Below, piece after piece: positions 58,461 through 64,000 of a DNA stretch of 64,000 bases. Position 1 is the first letter of the stretch. Each line of letters opens with the position of its first letter. The translations under genes were made by a program, and so were the position numbers. Under the pieces are notes generated by a model. It searched no databases. It was not told the DNA's origin and was given only the letters and a program-made list of their open reading frames with translations. This DNA comes from Adenophora triphylla var. japonica (Eukaryota; Streptophyta; Magnoliopsida; Asterales; Campanulaceae), in contig JAFEMH010005402.1 in assembly GCA_022495995.1 (NCBI GenBank), positions 100,260 to 164,259 on the forward strand. The letters are read 5' to 3'.

Positions 58461-58659
58461 GGGAGAACAGAACAGTGGCTGGAAATTAGAGCGGTGACTC
58501 GAGAAGGAGAAGATGGATTGGTGTACCATCAAGGCGGGAGAGATCCCCGGCTCGAATTAGAAATTATCATCCCATTACTCAAGTAATTGGTGATGTTAAT
58601 GAAGGGGTTAGAACAAGGAACAAGGAGCCGGTTGATTACGGAGATATGGTTAGGTATGT

Positions 58660-59690
58660 GTGTATGTCCTCCACATACTCTCGGGTAAAACACTCTGTTT
58701 CGTTTCCTCTGTTGAACCAAAAAATGTGATTGAGGCCTTAAATGATAAATTACGGATTCAAGCTATGCAAGAAGAGCTTGAACAATTTACCCGTAACGAG
58801 GTTTGGTGTTTAGTTCCACGTCCTTTAAATACTAACATTATTGGAACTAAATGGATTTACAAAAACAAATCGATGAATTGGGTAATATTGTTCGTAATAA
58901 AGCTCGTCTTGTGGCTCAGGCTATACACAAGTGGAAGGAATCGACTTTGACGAGACCTTTGCACTGTGGCTAGAATTGAGTCAATAAGACTTCTTCTTGC
59001 TATAGCTTGTTATCTCAAAATCACATTGCACCAAATGGATGTCAAAGCGGCTTTCTTGAATGGGTACTTAGATAAAGAGATCTATGTTGAGCAACCCAAA
59101 GGGTTTGAAGACCCATTCCACCCGGACCATGTATACGAGACTTGATAAGGCCTTATATGGCTTAAAACAAGCTCCTCGTGCATGGTATGGGCGTCTAACA
59201 AGCTTCCTTCTTGAATATGGATTTGTTAGAGGAGAAGCCGATAGGACATTATTTATTCTTAGGGAAAATAAAGAGCTTGTGATTGCTCAAATCTATGTTG
59301 ATGACATAGTTTATGGTTCCACATCTAAAACATGTTTACAAAATTTTGTGGAAGCTATGACATCTACATTTGAGATGAGCATGATAGGAGAACTTAATTA
59401 TTTCCTAGGATTGCGGGTGAAACAATCGAATGATGGAATCTTCATCACTCGAGCAAGTATGCTAAGAGTCTGGTGAAAAGATTTGGATTGGAGAGTGCCA
59501 AGAGCTCTAAAATACCTATGGGATCATCTCTTAAGGTAACCAAAGATCGGGCGGGGAGGATGTTGACCCAACTCTGTATAGATCCATGATAGGTAGTCTT
59601 CTTTATCTTACTGCCAGTCGTCCCGATATAATGTTCGGCGTAGGTGTTTGTGCTAGATATCAATCTGCTCCTAAAATTTCTCACCTAAAT
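58660..59690 (+). pseudogene. Reverse transcriptase of the SIRE-like element, broken
   Basis: Copia RT motifs appear in order: EALNDKLRIQAMQEELEQF, GTKWIYKNK, MDVKAAFLNGYLDKEIYVEQ near 59035-59097, ALYGLKQAPRAWY and the catalytic IYVDDIVYGST near 59300. Then MIGELNYFLGLRVKQ and, after a shift, MIGSLLYLTASRPDIMFGV. The catalytic YVDD is intact but frameshifts near 58875, 58950, 59130 and 59470 inactivate the protein. Confidence 0.85.
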
Positions 59691-60230
59691 GCTTTGTCAA
59701 GAAAATCATCAAGTATGTGTGCAGGACAAGTGAATTGGGAATCTGGTTCACCAAAGACACTAATACCAACTTAGTTGGTTTTAGTGACTACGATTGGGCG
59801 GGGATATAGATGACGAAAGAGTACTAGTGGGGGTTGTTTTTCTTGGGTAATAATCTAGTGTCATGGTACGATCGCAAGCAAAGCTGTGTTTCTCTCTCAT
59901 TGCTGAATCTGAATATGTGGCGGCGGGGAGTTGTTGTTCACAACTAATATGGTTAAAACACATGCTTGATGACTATGGTCTTGATAGTAATATCTTGACC
60001 ATGTATTGTGACAATTTGAGTGCTATAAATATTTCCAAAAACCCTGTACAACACTCACGCACTAAGCACATTGATATCCGCCATCATTTTTAAGAGATTT
60101 AGTAGAAAAGGAATTGATCCAAATAGAGCATATTGATACAAAACATCAACTTGCGATATTTTGACCAAAGCCTTGGACCATGAGAGATTTTCAAGTTTGA
60201 AAAAATCTCTTGGTCTATGTTTTCTATAAA
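59691..60230 (+). pseudogene. RNase H of the SIRE-like element
   Basis: AESEYVAAGSCCSQLIWLK and YCDNLSAINISKNPVQHSRT are typical copia RNase H blocks, followed by HIDIRHHF and a shifted end (DILTKALDHERF). A stop at 60091 and other breaks are present. Confidence 0.8.
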
Positions 60231-60236
60231 TCTGTT

Positions 60237-60277
60237 AGTGTTGCCGTCGGTGTTACCAACCTTTGTCGGCAACACTT
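60237..60277. repeat. Palindromic insert P7, after RNase H
   Basis: AGTGTTGCCGTCGGTGTTAC, then GTCGGCAACACTT. Confidence 0.85.
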
Positions 60278-61311
60278 TGTATGAGTTGTACATTATCTTT
60301 AAAATTTAAAAAAAAAAAAAAAAAAAATATATAGTTGTTTAATCCCGAATGGGGGCATTTCTTGACCTTTACGTGTTCTAGTATGTGTACATTCTTAAGG
60401 TTAACATTTTTTATAAAATACCCCTTTGTGCTAAAAAGTGACAAAGTCACTCATATTGTTGTTGATATTGAAAAAGGCAAAGCTTGTGGAAATTCCCAAA
60501 GGGAATATAATGTAGTGTTTTTATACTAAGTATTAGGGGCATGGAGCTCGCTACTACGGTGTACCCTACTTGAAAGGTATAAAACTTACTAATTGTAGCT
60601 TTACACTTTAATAAAAAACTCGGGGCACGGAGCTCGCTACTACGATGCTTCCTTGTAAATAAAGAAAGTGTAAAGTGTGCTTATAAATTGCCTAAGGAAT
60701 GATAAGTTATATATGTTGAAAAATATCAAGGGGATTTTATTTAAAAATGTTGCCTTGTGTGTCCACGCTTATAACATTGCTAGTAACACATTAGTAGATG
60801 CTACATTAATTTTTTATTTTCTTGTTTTTGTTTTTGTTAATTAAATTTTAAATTTCCAAAAGTCTATTTGCTTATATTTAGAGTTTGTGAAATTTAAAAG
60901 GTTTTTAGCAAAAATTTTTATTTTTGTCAATCTAAGTGTAATTTTGTAATATCTATTTTTTAAAATTCATCTCTTTGAATTTTGAAAAACACAATTTTAT
61001 GGATATTACTAAAATTATGTTTGAGTTATTATTAAAAATTATAAAAATTATAAAAATTAAAAAAAAAAAAATTAAAAAAAAAAAAAAAAAATGTCGGATA
61101 TCAGCTTGAGTTTGTTGGGATTTTTGAGAGATAAGTGGAGATTTAATTAATTTGACATTGTCAAATCAATTAAATCCTACCACTATTCACTCATTAAAAC
61201 CCACTCCTAAAACCCTCTCTCTCTCTCTCTCTCTAGTGTTCTCTCTCTCTAGGCGTTGAACAAAACCCTTCCCTGTTCCGCTTCGTCTTCGTCATCCTTC
61301 TTCAATCTTCC
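60278..61311. other. Non-coding stretch between pol and the 3' ORF
   Basis: AT-rich with two poly(A) tracts (about 60308-60327 and 61058-61091). A 26-bp direct repeat (GGGGCAyGGAGCTCGCTACT) lies at about 60536 and 60623, and an 18-bp-arm palindrome at 61140-61176. A (CT)n run lies near 61215-61235. No ORF. Confidence 0.65.
61140..61176. repeat. Near-perfect palindrome
   Basis: GATTTAATTAATTTGACA and TGTCAAATCAATTAAATC pair with one mismatch and a one-base centre. Confidence 0.85.
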
Positions 61312-61377
61312 ATGGCAAGCCCTAAAAATTCTCCCCAAATTTCATCACCCATGGAGATTTCGCCTCTAGCTCCCTCT

Positions 61378-61440
61378 AGTGTCGCCTCAAATGTCGCGGT
61401 TCGGCCATGGAAATCTCACCAGGCGACATTTCTCGGCCAC
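61378..61440. repeat. Palindromic insert P8, 3' ORF
   Basis: AGTGTCGCCTCAAATGTCGC, then AGGCGACATT. One direct and one inverted arm. Confidence 0.7.
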
Positions 61441-61866
61441 CACCCTCAACCTCACCATCCTTAGACATTGTTGTATATGATCCGCTTCTCAAATTCCCAT
61501 TCCCATCAACCTTCCTGAAGCTACACCATCCATGAGCTCACCTTCGCCCCTCGAAGAAGACCAAGAAGCGAAAGGCGGTTGATGCCTCGAGCTCTTTTAG
61601 GGGTGGAGTGCGTAGACAATCGGAGAGGATCAAAACTCTGTTCGAGTCGAAGATACCATCTAATACGGTGATGATCCGGTGAATGTGGAGAAGGATTCTT
61701 CAAGCTCGTCTCTCAACATTTCGTCCAGAGGAAGGTTCGGACCAGCTTTTAAAGAGACAAGGAGCCCTCATCATCTTGATGAGGATGAAGAAGCTTGGAT
61801 GGAAGATGAAGAAACCCTTCTTGAAGCTCGAGTCAAGTTGAAGAAGAAACGAGAAAATTTACAGTG

Positions 61867-61910
61867 GTGTCGCCCCAAGTGTTGCCGATGCAATGGCAAC
61901 ACTGGAACAC
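61867..61910. repeat. Palindromic insert P9, 3' ORF
   Basis: GTGTCGCCCCAAGTGTTGCC, then GGCAACACTGGAACAC. Confidence 0.85.
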
Positions 61911-62699
61911 CTTTGCCGAAGACCAAAGCACAATCGAGTTCTCCTTCCTATTCTCCTATTTCATGGCACGAGTACACTCTCCTAATCCCTCTCAAGATGA
62001 AAAATCAGATTATGAGTCTTTTGGATTTTATGAACGTCCATTTCTTTCGGAAGAATTTTATAGTGATGCGAGTCTTCATAATTTTTGTTGAAGATTCTGA
62101 GAAGAAAATTCTGAATGAAAAGAATATTTATGTGACTCAATTCAAGGAGTTAGGTGTGTATCGAGTTTTGGAGGATAGGATGTTTTTGCCTACGGTGACT
62201 AGAGTGTCATCGTATATTGAAAGTGTGGTTAGGAATTTCTATGCTCATCTTAGGGATAATATTGATGATAGGAATACCCCTCATTATGGAAAGATCTTTG
62301 TTAGGGGCATTATCTTTGATTTTAATCCTTTGATTATCAATAGAGCCTTCGGCCTCCCTAATGTCGAAGATGAGAGCTTGGAATATGATCCTAATGCCTT
62401 AGCCACCTTTTTAACTTGGAGGAGAATTACCATTTGGTCGATCATTTTAAGTCTACCTATCTCACTTCTTTGTTTAGCGTGCTACACAAGTTATGTATAA
62501 CAAATTGGCTTCCACGGCAAATGAAAACACCGTAACCTTTGAGCAAGCTAATTTGTTGTATAAATTAGGAAAGAAACAAAGAGTAAATTTTGGGAGACTT
62601 GTATTCGCTCACCTTCTTTGCATGGGCCAAAAAGAAAAAGACCTCCTCCTTCATTTTTCCTTCCACTTATTTTCCAAGTCTAATGTACCAAAACCTTAA

Positions 62700-63608
62700 G
62701 CACTTGGAATGGTGATAATCTTTCGGAAAGACCCTGTATTATCGAATTACCAAAGCACTACTTGCGAAGGGTGATAGGAGCCTGACGAGGATTTACCTTG
62801 GGTTTTGGTTACAAATGCTCCTCTGTTCTTTGCCCTTTTAACTGCAGGTGATCGCCCCAGTGTCAGCCAATGAAGCGCCGCAACACTTTGGAGTGCTCCA
62901 CATTTGCCAATGGTTGATGCTGCGATGATTCTTAATTTTCAGTCAATGGTCAAGTGAAGCACATTGACTCAGTAATTCAGGGGATGGTTGGATAATTGCT
63001 TGCACTGACATGATGAAAATGGTGGATTTAATTTCTTCCAAAATAGGGAGATAAGCCATTAGTAGGCGTGATGATGATGATGGAGGGTGGGAATGCGTGC
63101 TGGGCCTAGTGGGACAGGTGAGCCCAGGAGGCTGGGAAGGAGAGCTGGAAATGCGGTTTAATGAGTGGTTTGGTTCCGAATGGTTTGTGTTTTTGAGTGG
63201 TTTGGAAATAAAAACAATTTTATTTGTTTTATTTTTGGCTTTGTAATGCTTAAACAAATTTTATTTTCTACATTTTTTCTTTGTTTTAATTTGGAATTTT
63301 CTTCAAAAGATGATGGATGATTTTTGTTAAATGGTTGGTTGGTTGTTTAGAATTTAATAGTTAGTTTATTTAATTATTAAATTTCGTATTAAAGGGGAGA
63401 TTTTTGTAAAGATTTTGAGTACTTCATTTTGCTTAAAATGGTTGATGTTTTGGATTGAAAAATATTTCAAAACATTGCACGAAGGTTGATGTTCTGCCTC
63501 TATCAAAATCTCGTGGCATTTTTTGTGGTTTTAGTTAAGTTTGACTAACTGTTTTTTTTTGAAAAGATCCATCACATTGGTATTTTTGTGAAGGAAATCC
63601 CGGTAACT
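62700..63608. other. Tail of the copia element before the polypurine tract
   Basis: No intact ORF. A trace of the palindromic motif is at about 62851-62889. The rest is T-rich. Confidence 0.55.
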
Positions 63609-63609
63609 T

Positions 63610-63619
63610 ATGGGGGAGA
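63610..63619 (+). other. Polypurine tract of the copia element
   Basis: ATGGGGGAGA directly before the 3' LTR. Confidence 0.75.
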
Positions 63620-63620
63620 T

Positions 63621-64000
63621 TGTTAATGTTAAGATCATGTGTTGTGCAATGAAATGGCTCATCCCAGAAGTGTTTGCCGAGCAACCAGCCCACTTCTGTT
63701 GCCACTGGTGTTGCCAAAAGTGTTGCCATTTTGGGAATTTGGCGACAGCCGAGGATTAGATGAACTTGTATTTTTCACAAATATTAATGGAAGTAAATTA
63801 ATGTTTATATAACAGTAGTTAGTCACCTAGCAAAATGAGCTTAGAAATCGGCCAACAGAAACTGACCCGGGCGTTAATCACGAAAGAGAGAGGAGAAGAA
63901 ATTAACAAATAAGGACATGTTGGTTTATTTGTTTAATTGATGACCAAGCCAGGAGATATTTTATTCAGCTATTCTGGGGAGAACAAGTCAGAGTACAAGG
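63621..64000 (+). repeat. 3' LTR of the copia element, partial
   Basis: Starts TGTTAATGTTAAGATC and follows the 5' LTR to the window edge, with many one- to three-base insertions relative to it. Confidence 0.85.
63667..63748. repeat. GTGTTGCC motif cluster, 3' LTR
   Basis: Counterpart of the 54109-54174 cluster, with added bases. Confidence 0.75.

Larger units (their letters stand above)
61312..62699 (+). pseudogene. 3' extra ORF (env-like position), plant-transposon-protein domain
   Basis: A start MASPKNSPQISSPMEISP lies at 61312. A shift follows, then a basic stretch KKTKKRKAVDASSSFRGGVR near 61550, like a nuclear signal. The frame from 61679 to 62500 holds an acidic segment and a globular domain (YRVLEDRMFLPTVTRVSSYI; HYGKIFVRGIIFDFNPLIIN; RAFGLPNVEDESLEYDPNAL) resembling the 'putative plant transposon protein' domain (PF20167 type). 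It continues shifted at 62493-62699 (ANENTVTFEQANLLYKLGKK). SIRE elements carry an env-like ORF here, but no signal peptide or fusion-type feature is seen, so an envelope role is not supported. Palindromic inserts lie inside it. Confidence 0.65.
54070..64000 (+). mobile_element. Ty1/copia element, SIRE-like, inserted in the satellite
   Basis: Layout: 981-bp 5' LTR, tRNA-Met-type primer site, gag with UBN2-like domain, CCHC knuckle and coiled coil, protease, integrase, RT, RNase H, a long A/T-rich stretch, a 3' extra ORF, polypurine tract and the start of the 3' LTR, which runs off the window. The domain order protease-integrase-RT is diagnostic of copia, and long LTRs, a long gag and a 3' extra ORF point to the SIRE (Maximus) lineage. 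Every ORF is broken by stops or indels. The left end cuts a satellite monomer after GGTATTTGG, so the array should resume beyond the right LTR. Confidence 0.9.

Noticed and set aside
61312..62500. Retroviral-type envelope gene
   Set aside because: The position fits the env-like ORF of SIRE elements, but no signal peptide, cleavage site or convincing membrane anchor is seen. The readable domain resembles a plant transposon protein.

Overview
The window looks like repeat-dominated nuclear DNA from a flowering plant, probably a eudicot; the species cannot be named from this sequence. Only two genes look intact: a ten-exon PILS-type auxin carrier on the + strand (27.1-32.0 kb, closest to PILS6) and a 519-residue RING-H2 ubiquitin ligase on the - strand (33.6-35.1 kb). 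They are convergent, spliced in the plant manner, and carry Stowaway-type MITEs in their introns. Nearly everything else is mobile or tandem DNA.

Layout. 1-2273: 5' end of a Ty3/gypsy element on the - strand (gag open to the window edge, tRNA-Glu-type primer site, 909-bp LTR). 3.0-3.4 kb: a tRNA-derived SINE with a 17-bp target duplication. 3683-5671: a non-autonomous Mutator-like element with 231-bp inverted repeats and a 9-bp duplication. 6.3-20.1 kb: a small TRIM retrotransposon split by a complete 13.4-kb Ty3/gypsy element of Tat type (6535-19979, - strand, duplication GTTCC). That element has an intact integrase, decayed gag/PR/RT/RNase H, a second RNase H, a 24-bp tandem array, and an antisense gene with its own TATA box and introns. 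20.1-26.4 kb: AT-rich repeat remnants, a 22-bp minisatellite and a cytochrome P450 pseudogene. 26.5-36.4 kb: the two-gene island. 37.4-54.07 kb: a 16.6-kb satellite array of about 171-bp monomers, organised partly as 342-bp dimers and containing an inverted block. 54070 to the end: a SIRE-like Ty1/copia element inserted in the satellite, with full 5' LTR, decayed gag-pol, a 3' extra ORF and the start of its 3' LTR.

The most unusual signal is in the copia element. A short palindromic motif (arms like AAGTGTTGCC / GGCAACACTT) recurs about a dozen times, in the LTRs and at the junctions between protein modules: zinc knuckle/coiled coil, gag/protease, integrase zinc/core, integrase/RT, after RNase H, and inside the 3' ORF. 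It is read in different frames at different sites, so it behaves like a nucleotide-level insert. Other notable points are the antisense gene and a covarying hairpin pair around the tandem array of the gypsy element, its mosaic LTR divergence, and the higher-order structure of the satellite.
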